Positions 32,535 through 43,505 of a stretch of 64,000 bases of DNA are shown here, in pieces. Source of the DNA: Geodermatophilaceae bacterium URHB0062 (lineage in GTDB: Bacteria > Actinomycetota > Actinomycetes > Mycobacteriales > Geodermatophilaceae); contig KK211086.1 in NCBI GenBank assembly GCA_000620185.1, forward strand, positions 283,331 through 347,330. Direction: 5' to 3'. Made by a program: the position numbers and the translations under genes. The notes under the pieces were generated by a model. It made no database searches and was not told the origin of the DNA. It was given only the letters and a program-made list of their open reading frames with translations. Within the stretch, counting starts at the first letter, position 1. Each line of letters starts with the position of its first letter.

Positions 32535-33140
32535 GTGGATCAGGCGACCGCCGCACTGGCGTCCGCCATCGGAGGCCGGGTCCGGCAGGAGCGGCAGTCG
32601 CTCCGCTGGAGCCTCGACCGGCTGGCCGAGGCCGCCGGGGTCAGCCGCCGGATGCTGGTCAACGTCGAGCAGGGCTCCGCCAATCCGAGCGTGGGCACCC
32701 TGCTCCGCATCAGCGACGCCCTCGGTGTCGGGCTGCCCGCGCTCGTCGAGCTGCCGACCCCGAGGCCGGTGAAGGTCACCCGCTCCGGCGAGGGCGCGGC
32801 CCTATGGATCAGCGACAACGGCGGTCGCGGCGTGCTGGTGGCCGGCACCGAACCGCCGGACGTCGTCGAGCTCTGGGACTGGACCCTGGGTGCCGGCGAC
32901 CGCCACGAGAGCGAGGCGCACACCCCGGGCACCCGTGAGCTCCTGCACGTCCAGGAGGGCGCGATCACTCTGGAGGTCGCGGACGAGTCGGTCACGCTCG
33001 ACGCCGGTGACGCGGTCGCGTTCCCCGGCGACGTGCCCCACGCGTACGCGAACCCGGGCCCGCACCGGGCGAGATTCTCCCTGACCGTCCACGAGCCCGG
33101 TGTCGGGACCGGTGCCCGGTCGGGGGGCGGCCATGCCTGA
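32535..33140 (+). CDS. XRE-family regulator with cupin sensor domain
   Basis: 201 residues. N-terminal helix-turn-helix (LDRLAEAAGVSRRMLVNVEQG, near 24-44) and C-terminal cupin barrel (ELLHVQEGAITLEV near 138, DAVAFPGDVPHAYANPG near 165). XRE-cupin regulators sense small ligands and often repress their own operon. GTG 32535 gives a leaderless start; GTG 32517 in frame lies within the operator and is less likely. Overlaps the next gene by 8 bp. Confidence 0.85.
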   Translation: MDQATAALASAIGGRVRQERQSLRWSLDRLAEAAGVSRRMLVNVEQGSANPSVGTLLRISDALGVGLPALVELPTPRPVKVTRSGEGAALWISDNGGRGVLVAGTEPPDVVELWDWTLGAGDRHESEAHTPGTRELLHVQEGAITLEVADESVTLDAGDAVAFPGDVPHAYANPGPHRARFSLTVHEPGVGTGARSGGGHA

Positions 33141-33867
33141 CGTCGCCGTGCTGGAGACTTTCCTCGCCGGCGCGCAGGTCGACGCCGCCGTCCTCGCGCT
33201 GCGCCCCGACTACCGCGCCGTGCTCCTGGCCGTCGACGGGCTCGTCCCGGGCCCGAGCGACGAGGCGAGCGACGCGCTGCTCCGGGCGGCGGAGGCCGCG
33301 GCCCTCGAGTCGCTCGGCGACCGGCCGGTGGACGAGCTCCCGCGCGTGGCCGCGTGGCGGGACGCCTACCGGGCCTTCGGCGCGAAGCCGCAGCGAACCC
33401 GTAACAGCCTCGAGGCGCTGCTCCGCCGAGCGCCGTCCGGGCTGCCGCGGGTGAACCGGCTCACCGACCTCTACAACGCCGTCTCGGTGCTGCACCAGGT
33501 CCCGATCGGCGGTGAGGATCTCAGCCGCTACGCCGGTGCCCCGCGTCTGGTGCGCGCCACCGGCCAGGAGCCCTTCGACACCGTGGCCGGCGGTGTGGAC
33601 GTCGTCGAGCGTCCCGACCCCGGTGAGGTGGTGTGGTGCGACGACGCCGGTGTGACGTGCCGGCGCTGGAACTGGCGGCAGGCCCGGCGCACACAGCTGC
33701 GGGAGGGGACCACCGCGGCGCTGTTCGTCCTCGACGCCCTCGACCCGATGGACGACGACGCGCTCTCCGCAGCGGCCGACGACCTGGTCACGCACCTGGC
33801 GCGACTCGGGCCCGACGTCCGAGCCGCCCGCGGCCTGATCGCAGGAGCCGGGCGGGGGCGACCGTGA
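33133..33867 (+). CDS. B3/B4 tRNA-binding domain protein
   Basis: 244 residues with the B3/B4 fold of phenylalanyl-tRNA synthetase beta subunit: AWRDAYRAFGAKPQRTRNSLEALLRR near residue 74, RVNRLTDLYNAVSVLHQVPIGGED near 111, GEVVWCDDAGVTCRRWNWRQ near 160. Stand-alone members may edit or bind misacylated tRNA or free amino acids; not established. Overlaps both neighbours (8 bp, and GTGA), so it is cotranslated with the regulator and the exporter. Confidence 0.85.
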   Translation: MPDVAVLETFLAGAQVDAAVLALRPDYRAVLLAVDGLVPGPSDEASDALLRAAEAAALESLGDRPVDELPRVAAWRDAYRAFGAKPQRTRNSLEALLRRAPSGLPRVNRLTDLYNAVSVLHQVPIGGEDLSRYAGAPRLVRATGQEPFDTVAGGVDVVERPDPGEVVWCDDAGVTCRRWNWRQARRTQLREGTTAALFVLDALDPMDDDALSAAADDLVTHLARLGPDVRAARGLIAGAGRGRP

Positions 33868-34762
33868 CGGCGTCGAGGTCCCGTGCTCCGGTGCCGCCGT
33901 GGGCGCTCGCGGTGGCGGCGATGCTGTCGGTGCAGCTGGGGTCGGCCCTGTCGGTGCACCTGATCGCGGACGTGGGCGCGGCCGGCACCGCCTGGCTCCG
34001 GCTCAGCATGGGCGCCGTCCTCTTCGTGGTGCTGGCCCGGCCGCCGCTGCGTCAGATCCGCCGTCGCGACGTGCTGCCGCTGCTGGCGCTCGGCATCGCG
34101 ACCGGGCTGATGACCGTCGCCTTCCTCGCCGCGATCGAGCGCATCCCGCTGGGCACCACCGTCGCCGTCGAGTTCCTGGGGCCGCTCACGGTCGCGGCGG
34201 CGCGGAGTGCCGACAGGCGCGCACTCGTCTGGCCCGTTCTGGCGCTGCTCGGCGTCGTCCTGCTCACCGAACCGTGGCGCGGCGTCGCCGACCCCGTCGG
34301 CATCGCGTTCGCCGGGCTCGCGGCCGTCGGCTGGGCCACCTACATCCTGCTGACGCAGCGGATCGGCGACCGCTTCTCGGGCATCGGCGGGCTCTCGCTC
34401 ACCATCCCGGTCGCCGCCGCGACGGCGGCGGTCGTCGGCGTTCCGCAGGCCGCCGGTCACCTGACGCCGGGCATCCTCGCCGCCGCGCTCGGCCTGGCGG
34501 TCCTGCTCCCCGTGCTCCCCTTCGCGCTCGAGATGATGGCGCTGCGCCGGCTGACGCCGTCCGCCTTCGGCACGCTGATGGCGCTGGAACCGGCGATCGG
34601 GACCCTCCTCGGCCTCCTCGTCCTCCACCAGCGACCCTCGCCGTCCCAGGTGGCCGGTATCGCACTCGTCGTCCTCGCGGGCGCCGCGGCGCAACGCGGC
34701 GGGCGCCGCGGCCCACGCGGGACGGCGGCCGGCGGCACCTTCGTCGCTCCCGGAGCCACCCC

Positions 34763-34778
<16 letters not shown>
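33864..34778 (+). CDS. EamA/RhtA-type transporter
   Basis: 304 residues, ten membrane helices in two EamA repeats (GLMTVAFLAAIERIPLGTTVAVEFLGPL and ALRRLTPSAFGTLMALEPAIGTLLG). The RhtA-like branch exports threonine, homoserine and related compounds. In an operon with an XRE-cupin sensor and a B3/B4 protein it may clear an amino acid or analogue, which is inference. The last 16 bp overlap the 3' end of the convergent UvrA-like gene. Confidence 0.87.
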
Positions 34779-37171
<2,393 letters not shown>

Positions 37172-37253
37172 CGGAACTCCATCCATCGGGCGAGGTCGGC
37201 GTCGCCGCGTCGAGCGTCTGTCTACCGGACCCTCGCCCGGTCGAGGGATGAGA

Positions 37254-37877
37254 TCACGTGGTGCGGACCGGAACGGCCTCCCACGCGAATCCGTCGGGAT
37301 CGGTGAAGGGTCCCGCGTCGCTCCGGATCGTGATCCGGTGCGAGCCGGTGCCCTCCGGGCCGACGCCCGCGTCCTTGGCGGCGGCGCGGCGACCGTAGAG
37401 GGCAAGCCCGACGGGCGAGCCGGCGGTGTCGAACTCGACGTACTTGCTGCCGAAGCTCTTGGCGACGGGCAGGCCGTGGTCGACGTAGAACCGCTTGGTG
37501 GCCTTGACGTCCTGCACGCCGAGCAGCAGCACGAAGCGCTCGACGTCCCGGACAGCCGGACCGCTGTCCTTCTTCGCCGACGTCGCCACCTTGAAGATGG
37601 CGCCGTCGGGCGCCTGGACCACGCCGCCGTAGCCCCAGAAGCTCTTGGCCACCGGCTTGAGCACCGTGGCGCCGTTGTCGAGTGCGCTCGCGACGAAGCT
37701 GTCGACGGTGCTCGGCTGCGACACCACCAGCGACAGCGTGAAGCCGCGGAAACCGGTGCTGGGTGCCTCCGAGGCGCGGACACCCAGGCGGGTGTCGAGA
37801 CCGAAGGCGGCCCGGTAGAAGGCCTCGGCCGCCGAGGGGTCGGGGACGTCCAGGACGACGGACTCGATGGTGGTCAT
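37254..37877 (-). CDS. VOC-family (glyoxalase-fold) protein, two modules
   Basis: 207 residues containing two beta-alpha-beta-beta-beta modules: VVLDVPDPSAAEAFYRAAFGL at the N-terminus and LLGVQDVKATKRFYVDHGLPVAKSF near 118, ending DPDGFAWEAVPV. VOC proteins include glyoxalases, dioxygenases and drug-binding resistance proteins of the bleomycin type; none can be assigned. Its ATG lies 3 bp from the stop of the next VOC gene; cotranscribed. Confidence 0.82.
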   Translation of the reverse strand: MTTIESVVLDVPDPSAAEAFYRAAFGLDTRLGVRASEAPSTGFRGFTLSLVVSQPSTVDSFVASALDNGATVLKPVAKSFWGYGGVVQAPDGAIFKVATSAKKDSGPAVRDVERFVLLLGVQDVKATKRFYVDHGLPVAKSFGSKYVEFDTAGSPVGLALYGRRAAAKDAGVGPEGTGSHRITIRSDAGPFTDPDGFAWEAVPVRTT

Positions 37878-37880
37878 GGC

Positions 37881-38291
37881 TCAGGCCACCTCCTGGATGC
37901 GGACCAGGTTGCCGGCCGGGTCGCGGAAGGCGCAGTCGCGGATCCCGTAGGGCTGGAGGGTGGGCTCCTGGACGACCTCGGCGTCGCCGGCCTGCACCTT
38001 CTCGAAGACGGCGTCGAGGTCCTTCGTGGCGAGCAGGATCCAGCCGTAGGTGCCTTTGGCCATCATCTCGGCGATGGTGCGGCGCTCGTCGTCGGTGATG
38101 CCGGGGTCGACGGCCGGCGGGGCCAGGAGGATCGACGTCTCGGGCTGACCCGCAGGGCCGACCGTGATCCAGCGCATCTTGCCGCTGCCGACGTCCTGGC
38201 GGACCTCGAAGCCGAGGGTGTCCCGGTAGAAGGCCACGGAGGCCTCCGGGTCGTCGTGCGGGAGGGGCGTGGTGTGAATGGTGATGTCCAT
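37881..38291 (-). CDS. VOC-family (glyoxalase-fold) protein
   Basis: 136 residues: DDPEASVAFYRDTLGFEVRQDVG near residue 13, GWILLATKDLDAVFEKVQ near 83, and the C-terminal GIRDCAFRDPAGNLVRIQE. Similar to the PhnB/glyoxalase-like proteins commonly found with AraC regulators. It starts 5 bp after the AraC stop, but TAGCGT (38299-38304) seven bases before the ATG may also give it a leaderless promoter. Confidence 0.85.
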   Translation of the reverse strand: MDITIHTTPLPHDDPEASVAFYRDTLGFEVRQDVGSGKMRWITVGPAGQPETSILLAPPAVDPGITDDERRTIAEMMAKGTYGWILLATKDLDAVFEKVQAGDAEVVQEPTLQPYGIRDCAFRDPAGNLVRIQEVA

Positions 38292-38296
38292 GGCCG

Positions 38297-38746
38297 TCAC
38301 GCTAGGGACGGCTCGGCGACCTGTGCTTCTCGATTCCTGACCGGTCTGGTGACCTGCTTCGCGACGCACTGCGGCAGCCCGGCAGCGTCGTGCCCGGCCT
38401 CGCGCCGGTAGACGCTGGGCGGCATCCCGACCAGCTCGGTGAAGCGGGTGCTGAAGGTGCCGAGCGACGAGGAGCCGACGGCGAAGCAGACCTCGGTGAC
38501 GCTGAGGTCGCCGCGCCGCAGGAGGGCCATGGCCCGCTCGATGCGGCGCGTCATCAGATAGCTGTAGGGCGACTCGCCGAAGGCCCGCCGGAACTCGCGG
38601 CTCAGATGCCCGGCCGACATGTGCGCGCCCCGGGCGAGCGCCTCGACGTCCAGCGGCTGGGCGTAGTCCCGGTCGATCCGGTCGCGGACGCGGCGCAGCC
38701 GCGCGAGATCGCGCAGGTGCTGCTCCTCGGCGTCCCTGCTGCTCAT
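38297..38746 (-). CDS. AraC-family transcriptional regulator, DNA-binding domain only
   Basis: 149 residues, essentially the two helix-turn-helix motifs: LDVEALARGAHMSAGHLSREFRRAFGESPYSYL near 34 and LSVTEVCFAVGSSSLGTFSTRFTELVGMPPSVYRRE near 81. There is no ligand-binding domain. Short AraC proteins of this kind often control the VOC gene beside them. ATG 38746; the frame is open upstream to 38866 without similarity. Confidence 0.85.
   Translation of the reverse strand: MSSRDAEEQHLRDLARLRRVRDRIDRDYAQPLDVEALARGAHMSAGHLSREFRRAFGESPYSYLMTRRIERAMALLRRGDLSVTEVCFAVGSSSLGTFSTRFTELVGMPPSVYRREAGHDAAGLPQCVAKQVTRPVRNREAQVAEPSLA
38299..38304 (-). promoter_or_regulatory. Internal -10 element in front of the VOC gene
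   Basis: Minus-strand TAGCGT, seven bases before ATG 38291, inside the end of the AraC gene. Confidence 0.4.
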
Positions 38747-39148
38747 CCACCGGATCGTTCCACGCTCCGGACCCCCGTGGCGCGGCCCGGCCGTCCAGAA
38801 CGCCGCGACGACTGCCGATGAGCAGGAGCGAGCGGTGTCGACCCGGGTCGGCGTACCGAGCGACACGCGGGGCGCACCGGCCGGTCGCGGGGGTCACGGA
38901 CCCCAACAGGCGCGCCGCCACGCGGGACGGGCGTGCGGGTGTCGACAAGTCGGTGACCCGCGAGAGGGGTCACCGGCGCCGAGAGTGGGCGTTCGCAACG
39001 ATTCGGGAACGCGGTCGCCGGGGCTCGTCGCGGGAGGCCGGAGGGAAGGCCCCTCTCGCCTAGTTTTCTCTCATCCGCCACGGACCGGCGGTGACCGGCG
39101 CACTTCCCCTGCGCCGGTGGGTGTACGGACGCATTGAGGGTGAGCGGC
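38747..39148. other. Structured gene-free stretch
   Basis: 402 bp with no credible gene. It holds an 8-bp hairpin (38952-38974, GGTGACCC/GGGTCACC), a 9-bp hairpin (39094-39118, ACCGGCGCA/TGCGCCGGT), a GTGTCG...CGACAC pair near 38835-38866, and a T-rich run near 39063-39071. It may contain the AraC promoter and a structured leader or small RNA. Confidence 0.5.
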
Positions 39149-39769
39149 GTGGGTCTTCCCAGCGGTGAGGTTCTTGTCGGCGGCGGCATCGGCAAGGGCT
39201 GGTGGCTGGTCGTCGACGAGGGCGAGGAGTCCGGCCGGATCCTCGCCGGACCGTTCCCGGACCGGGCGGACGTCGGCTGGGCGGCCGGCGAGCACGGGCT
39301 CGCGACCGTCGACAGCGCCCGGCCCGTCTACGGCGTCCGCCGGGCCGACGGCGTGCTGCACCGCCGTCCCTCCCCGCAGGACTGGACCTGGCTCGCGCAC
39401 CTCGGTGGGCAGCTCGACCGGCTCGCCGACGACTGGGACGCCGAGCTGGCGGAGGACGACCCGCTGGTCACCCTGGTCGTCGAGGTGGCCGCGGCGCTGG
39501 CCGAGGCGGGCCTGTCGCTGCACGACGCCACGGGCGCCGACGGCGCGATCGGTGGCGCCTGCCTGACGCCCGAGCCGGCGCTCGCCGGGATCGTCGTGAC
39601 CTGGCGGCAGCACGATCGGATGAGCGTCGACCAGGCGCACGGCGCCGCCATGGACACGGCCGTGCAGCAGGTGATGAACGGTGCGCTGGCCGACGTGCTG
39701 CGGGTGCGCGGCTTCGCCGTCGAGGCCTTCGGCGGAGCCAGCGGTCACGTGGTGCGTTCGTTCACCTGA
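39149..39769 (+). CDS. Hypothetical protein, about 206 aa
   Basis: Soluble acidic protein. The N-terminal half has IGKGWWLVVDEGEESGRILAGPFPDRADVGWAA and DSARPVYGVRRADGVLHRRPSPQDWTWLAHLGGQLDRL, the second half a helix-rich segment (LVVEVAAALAEAGLSLHDA) and VVTWRQHDRMSVDQAHGAA. No family recognised. GTG 39149 has GAGGG at eight bases; GTG 39140 or TTG 39134 are alternatives. The 3' end overlaps the convergent HTH gene by 25 bp. Confidence 0.6.
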   Translation: MGLPSGEVLVGGGIGKGWWLVVDEGEESGRILAGPFPDRADVGWAAGEHGLATVDSARPVYGVRRADGVLHRRPSPQDWTWLAHLGGQLDRLADDWDAELAEDDPLVTLVVEVAAALAEAGLSLHDATGADGAIGGACLTPEPALAGIVVTWRQHDRMSVDQAHGAAMDTAVQQVMNGALADVLRVRGFAVEAFGGASGHVVRSFT

Positions 39770-40065
39770 TCCTCGGGCTGCCGGGGAACCAGACGCAGGT
39801 GCGGCCGCGTCGTGATGCTCTCGCGCGGGTCGGGTTCGGGGGCCAGGCCGGCCGCTCGGCGCACACGGTTCTCGGGTACGTCGAGCGCCCGGGCGAGGTA
39901 GGTCACCACGCCCTCGCTGATGAAGCTGCTGCCTCCGTGGCGGGCGATGCGCGAGATCGTCTCCGCTGACAGGATCCGGCTCGCCCGCAGCGATGCTTCG
40001 TCGGCCGAGCGCGCCAGCTCCCACAGGCGGCGTCGTACCAGCTGGGACAGGTCCTTGGGGGCCAC
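39745..40065 (-). CDS. Small helix-turn-helix DNA-binding protein
   Basis: 106 residues. HGGSSFISEGVVTYLARALDVPENRVRRAAG (about 44-74) looks like the recognition part of an XRE-type domain; the C-terminal tail is basic/proline-rich (RPHLRLVPRQPE). Possibly a regulator of neighbouring genes. GTG 40065 follows TAGCCT by six bases, consistent with a leaderless message. Confidence 0.65.
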   Translation of the reverse strand: MAPKDLSQLVRRRLWELARSADEASLRASRILSAETISRIARHGGSSFISEGVVTYLARALDVPENRVRRAAGLAPEPDPRESITTRPHLRLVPRQPEDQVNERTT

Positions 40066-40071
40066 CCGGGA

Positions 40072-40077
40072 AGGCTA
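40072..40077 (-). promoter_or_regulatory. -10 element of the small HTH gene
   Basis: Minus-strand TAGCCT, six bases before GTG 40065. Confidence 0.5.
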
Positions 40078-40131
40078 AGCCCGGCGGGTCCGCGTGGCAC
40101 CCGGGACGGCGACCGGAGGAGTTGCGCTCAC

Positions 40132-40148
40132 ATACCCGGGAGGGGTAT
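40132..40148. promoter_or_regulatory. CsoR-like palindrome upstream of DUF4396 gene
   Basis: ATACCC-GGGAG-GGGTAT. A G/C-tract dyad ending in ATA/TAT is the form bound by CsoR/RcnR-family metal or sulfide sensors. It lies 35 bp before ATG 40183. No csoR gene is in the window. Confidence 0.5.
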
Positions 40149-40182
40149 ATGTGGCGGCATCCTTCCGAGAGGTGGCCGCACG

Positions 40183-40662
40183 ATGGACGTGCACGAGCAC
40201 AGTGATGAGGCCCTGGGGACCAGTCGGGTGACCTGGGGGGCGGCGGCGCAGGCGACGCTGCACTGCCTGACCGGCTGCGCGATCGGCGAGGTCCTCGGCA
40301 TGGTGATCGGGACGTCGGTGGGCCTGCACAACGGCGCGACGGTCGTGCTGTCGATCGCGCTGGCGTTCGTGTTCGGCTACGCCCTGACGATGCGGGGCGT
40401 GGTCCGGGCCGGCCTGCCGTTCCGTCAGGCGCTGAAAGTCGCGTTCGCGGCCGACACCGTCTCGATCGCCGTCATGGAGCTGATCGACAACGCGGTCGTC
40501 CTGGCGGTCCCCGGCGCGATGGACGCCGGCATCACCTCACTGCTGTTCTGGTCGTCGCTGGCCTTCTCGCTGGTGGTCGCCTTCGTCCTCACGACCCCGC
40601 TGAACCGCGTGATGATGGGCCGCGGCAAGGGGCACGCCGTCGTCCACGCGTACCACCACTGA
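40183..40662 (+). CDS. DUF4396 membrane protein
   Basis: 159 residues, four membrane helices. HCLTGCAIGEVLGMVIG near residue 27 and SIAVMELIDNAVVLAVPGAMD near 91 fit DUF4396. The family is often found near copper or heavy-metal genes; the HEH near the N-terminus and the HAVVHAYHH tail add potential metal ligands, and a CsoR-like operator lies upstream, so a metal-linked role is plausible but unproven. GAGAGGTGG precedes the ATG. Confidence 0.8.
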   Translation: MDVHEHSDEALGTSRVTWGAAAQATLHCLTGCAIGEVLGMVIGTSVGLHNGATVVLSIALAFVFGYALTMRGVVRAGLPFRQALKVAFAADTVSIAVMELIDNAVVLAVPGAMDAGITSLLFWSSLAFSLVVAFVLTTPLNRVMMGRGKGHAVVHAYHH

Positions 40663-40680
40663 CCGGGCCGGACCGTTCCC

Positions 40681-42510
40681 TCAGGCGGTCGGCGCCACGG
40701 ACGGCTCGGTGGCCGGCACCGACGGCGTCTCCGCGGGCTCGAGCTCGGGGGACCAGTAGACCGACGTCCCGCGGCCGCGGCGCTTCGCGGTGTACATGGC
40801 CAGGTCCGCGCGGCGGATGAGCGTGTCGATGTCGGTGTCGGCGCTGGAGAAGGCGACGCCGAGGCTGGCGCCCACGGTCGCCGAGCGGCCGCCACCCAGC
40901 TCGATGGGCAGGTCCAGCGCCGTGCGGATGCGCGCCAGCACCTGCTCGACGCCGGCCGTGTCGATCGGTCCGTGCAGGAGCACGGCGAACTCGTCCCCTC
41001 CCAGCCGGGCGGCGGTGTCCGCGGAGCGGACGGCCTCGTGCAGGCGCTGTGCGAAGACCTGGAGCAGCAGGTCGCCGGCCTGGTGGCCGTAGGTGTCGTT
41101 CACCGGCTTGAAGCCGTCGAGGTCGATGTAGACGGCCGCGGGCCACTGCCCGTTCCGCCCCGCCAGGTGGAGGTCGTGCTCGGTGCGGTCCAGGAACAGC
41201 GTGCGGTTGGGCAGCTCCGTCAGCGGGTCGTGCATCGCGGCGTGCCGCAGCTCCTCCTGCAGCTCGATGACCCGGCGGAGGTCGGTCTCCAGGCGCCCGC
41301 GGTCCAATGACGTCGCGACGTGCCGGCCGAAGGTCTCCAGCAGTGCCAGGTCGCTGCCGGCGAAGGTGCCGACGTCGCCGAGCCGGCCGGTGACCAGCAG
41401 CAGCCCCTGCACGCGGCCCTCGGTGACCAGCACCGACACCATGGCGTCCTTGAGGGCGTGCCGGTCGGTGTAGCGGTCCAGTGCCGAGCCGCGCCCGAGG
41501 CCGGTGCGCGTGGTGTGCTCGCCGGTCTCGGTGGCCCAGGCGACGAGGGCGTCGGCGTCCTCGGTCCGCTCGAGCAGCCGCAGGGCGACGGGCTTCTCGC
41601 CCTCGCGGCTGCGGCTCAACGTGGCGGCGACGTCCCCCTCGCCGAAGAGCACCAGCTCGGCGTTGTCGGCGCGGAAGGCGCCGCGGACCGCGGTCAGGAA
41701 GTCGGTCAGCGCCGTGGGGGCGTCGTCGCTGTCGTAGAGCAGCGAGGTGACCTCGTGCAGCAGACGCAGGTTGTTCTGCTGCTCGCGCGCCTTCTCGTAG
41801 GCGCGGTACGCGGCGATCAGCAGGCCGGCCGGCAGCACCAGCAGCCCGAGCGCCGCGGGGTTCTGGGCCGCGGTGTTCGCGGCCAGCAGCCCCATCGCCG
41901 CCACCCCGAGGGCGAAGGGGAGGGACAGGCCCAGGATGCGGGACAGTGCCGTCAGCGCGAGGGACACACCGGACACGCGCATGACGGCCCAGATGCCCAG
42001 CCCGGACACCACGGTGGAGACGGCGACCGCGGCGAGCGCGGCCAGCCAGTCCCAGGCGCCGGACAGCGGGGTGCCGCGCCCCAGCGTGGCAAAGACGGTG
42101 GCGGCCAGGCCCGCGGTGAGGGCGTACTGCGCCAGGTTGAACGCCAGCTTGAGGCCGAACTGGCGCCGGTGCAGCACCAGGACCAGTCCGAGGCCGACCA
42201 CCTGCGCGGTCACCAGATCGACGGGCGCGGTGAGGTAGAGCCCGGCCACGAGGACCAGGTCGGTCATGGAGAAGGAGTGCGAGTCCCGCTGCAGCTGGAT
42301 GTGCACGACGAGCAGCTCGCCGGCGAAGAACGCCGCCACCCACGCGATCCAGGGCAGACCCAGCGTCTCCGCGGGTCCGGGCAGCCGGGGGAGGACGCCG
42401 ACGCCGAGGGCGAGCGCCGCGGCGGCGATGGCGAGCACGAGCAGCACGATCCGGTGCCGGGGCGCTGATGGGGTCGTCGGCGTCGACGTCGCGTCGGCCT
42501 CCGGCGTCAT
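40681..42510 (-). CDS. Membrane diguanylate cyclase (TM-GAF-GGDEF)
   Basis: 609 residues. N-terminal sensor of about eight membrane helices (17-255), a GAF-like domain (about 280-410: LLHEVTSLLYDSDDAPTAL, VSVLVTEGRVQGLLLVTGRL), then a GGDEF domain from about 430. The active-site motif RLGGDEFAVLL is near 502 and the inhibitory I-site RSAD lies exactly five residues before GGDEF. It should make cyclic di-GMP under feedback control. No EAL domain. ATG 42510 with GAGAGGGA upstream. Confidence 0.92.
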   Translation of the reverse strand: MTPEADATSTPTTPSAPRHRIVLLVLAIAAAALALGVGVLPRLPGPAETLGLPWIAWVAAFFAGELLVVHIQLQRDSHSFSMTDLVLVAGLYLTAPVDLVTAQVVGLGLVLVLHRRQFGLKLAFNLAQYALTAGLAATVFATLGRGTPLSGAWDWLAALAAVAVSTVVSGLGIWAVMRVSGVSLALTALSRILGLSLPFALGVAAMGLLAANTAAQNPAALGLLVLPAGLLIAAYRAYEKAREQQNNLRLLHEVTSLLYDSDDAPTALTDFLTAVRGAFRADNAELVLFGEGDVAATLSRSREGEKPVALRLLERTEDADALVAWATETGEHTTRTGLGRGSALDRYTDRHALKDAMVSVLVTEGRVQGLLLVTGRLGDVGTFAGSDLALLETFGRHVATSLDRGRLETDLRRVIELQEELRHAAMHDPLTELPNRTLFLDRTEHDLHLAGRNGQWPAAVYIDLDGFKPVNDTYGHQAGDLLLQVFAQRLHEAVRSADTAARLGGDEFAVLLHGPIDTAGVEQVLARIRTALDLPIELGGGRSATVGASLGVAFSSADTDIDTLIRRADLAMYTAKRRGRGTSVYWSPELEPAETPSVPATEPSVAPTA

Positions 42511-42656
42511 GGCGGTCCCTCTCGCTCCTCCGGGGCGCCGCGTCGGCGCCCTCGACCCAGACATCGGCGCCGGCGGGAGAAGCTGTAGCGAGTCCAGTGA
42601 CCGGCCGCGTCGGGTCATCCGGAAGGGGGGACCGCGTGCCTCCGGTCGATCCCGGC

Positions 42657-43505
42657 TCAGGCGTCGAGGAACTCCTCGATGACCGGCGCGAGGTCATGAG
42701 CCTCCGTGACGAGGGCCAGGTGCCCGCCGCGGTAGAGGTGCAGGCGCGCGTCGGGGAGGAGCCGGGCCATCACGCGCGCGTTGACCACGGGGATGATCGG
42801 GTCGTCGTCGCCGGCCACGATCAGCGTCGGCTGCCGGATCAGCCGCAGGAAGGGCAGGCTGCTCCAGCCGGTGCTGGCGGCCAGTTGGTAGTAGTACCCC
42901 CGCCGCGGGCCCAGCCGGGTGGCCGCGTGCAGGGCCCGCGCGGCGCGTGCGGGATCGCCGCGGACGGTGCCGCCGTAGATCTCACCGGCGATCCGCCGCG
43001 CGTACTCGGGATCGCGGTGGCGACGCGGCGTGAGCATGCGGGAGAGCACCCGGGGATGGGCCGGCACCATCAGGGTGCCCGTCGCCGTCGCGGCCAGCAC
43101 CAGCCGACGGCACCGGCGCCGGTGCTGGACGGCGAAGTGCTGCGCCAGCCCGCCACCCCACGACAGGCCGAGCACGTCGACGGGCTCGTCGAAGCCGATG
43201 CGGGTCAGCATGCCGGCCACGACCGGGGTGAACGTCGGCAGGTTGTAGGGGACGACGGGCCGCGGGGAGCCCCCGACCCCGGGCACGTCGAACCGGACGA
43301 CGCTGCGGCGGGGATCCAATGCGTCGACGAAGGGCTGCAGCACCTCCAGGCTCGCCCCGATGCCGTTCATCAGCAGCAGTGCCGGCACGGACGGGTCCGT
43401 CCCGCGGCGCACCGACACGCGCAGCGTCCGGCCGCCGACGGAGACCGACCGGACGACGTCGCCGGAACCCCGCGGTGGCCGCGCCGCCCTACTTGTCGAA
43501 GACAT
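42657..43505 (-). CDS. phaZ: Alpha/beta hydrolase, PHA depolymerase-like
   Basis: 282 residues. Nucleophile motif GLSWGGG near residue 114, acid in VAGDDDPIIPV near 234 and His in RGGHLALV near 262; LLMNGIGASLEVLQPFVDAL near 44 is typical of the intracellular medium-chain poly(3-hydroxyalkanoate) depolymerases. It overlaps the 3' end of the synthase gene by 17 bp and should be cotranscribed with it. The symbol rests on this context and is moderately certain. Confidence 0.78.
   Translation of the reverse strand: MSSTSRAARPPRGSGDVVRSVSVGGRTLRVSVRRGTDPSVPALLLMNGIGASLEVLQPFVDALDPRRSVVRFDVPGVGGSPRPVVPYNLPTFTPVVAGMLTRIGFDEPVDVLGLSWGGGLAQHFAVQHRRRCRRLVLAATATGTLMVPAHPRVLSRMLTPRRHRDPEYARRIAGEIYGGTVRGDPARAARALHAATRLGPRRGYYYQLAASTGWSSLPFLRLIRQPTLIVAGDDDPIIPVVNARVMARLLPDARLHLYRGGHLALVTEAHDLAPVIEEFLDA

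Noticed and set aside
37172-37783. N-terminal extension of the UvrA-like protein
   Set aside because: Antisense to the first VOC gene and without UvrA similarity; a good start lies at 37171.
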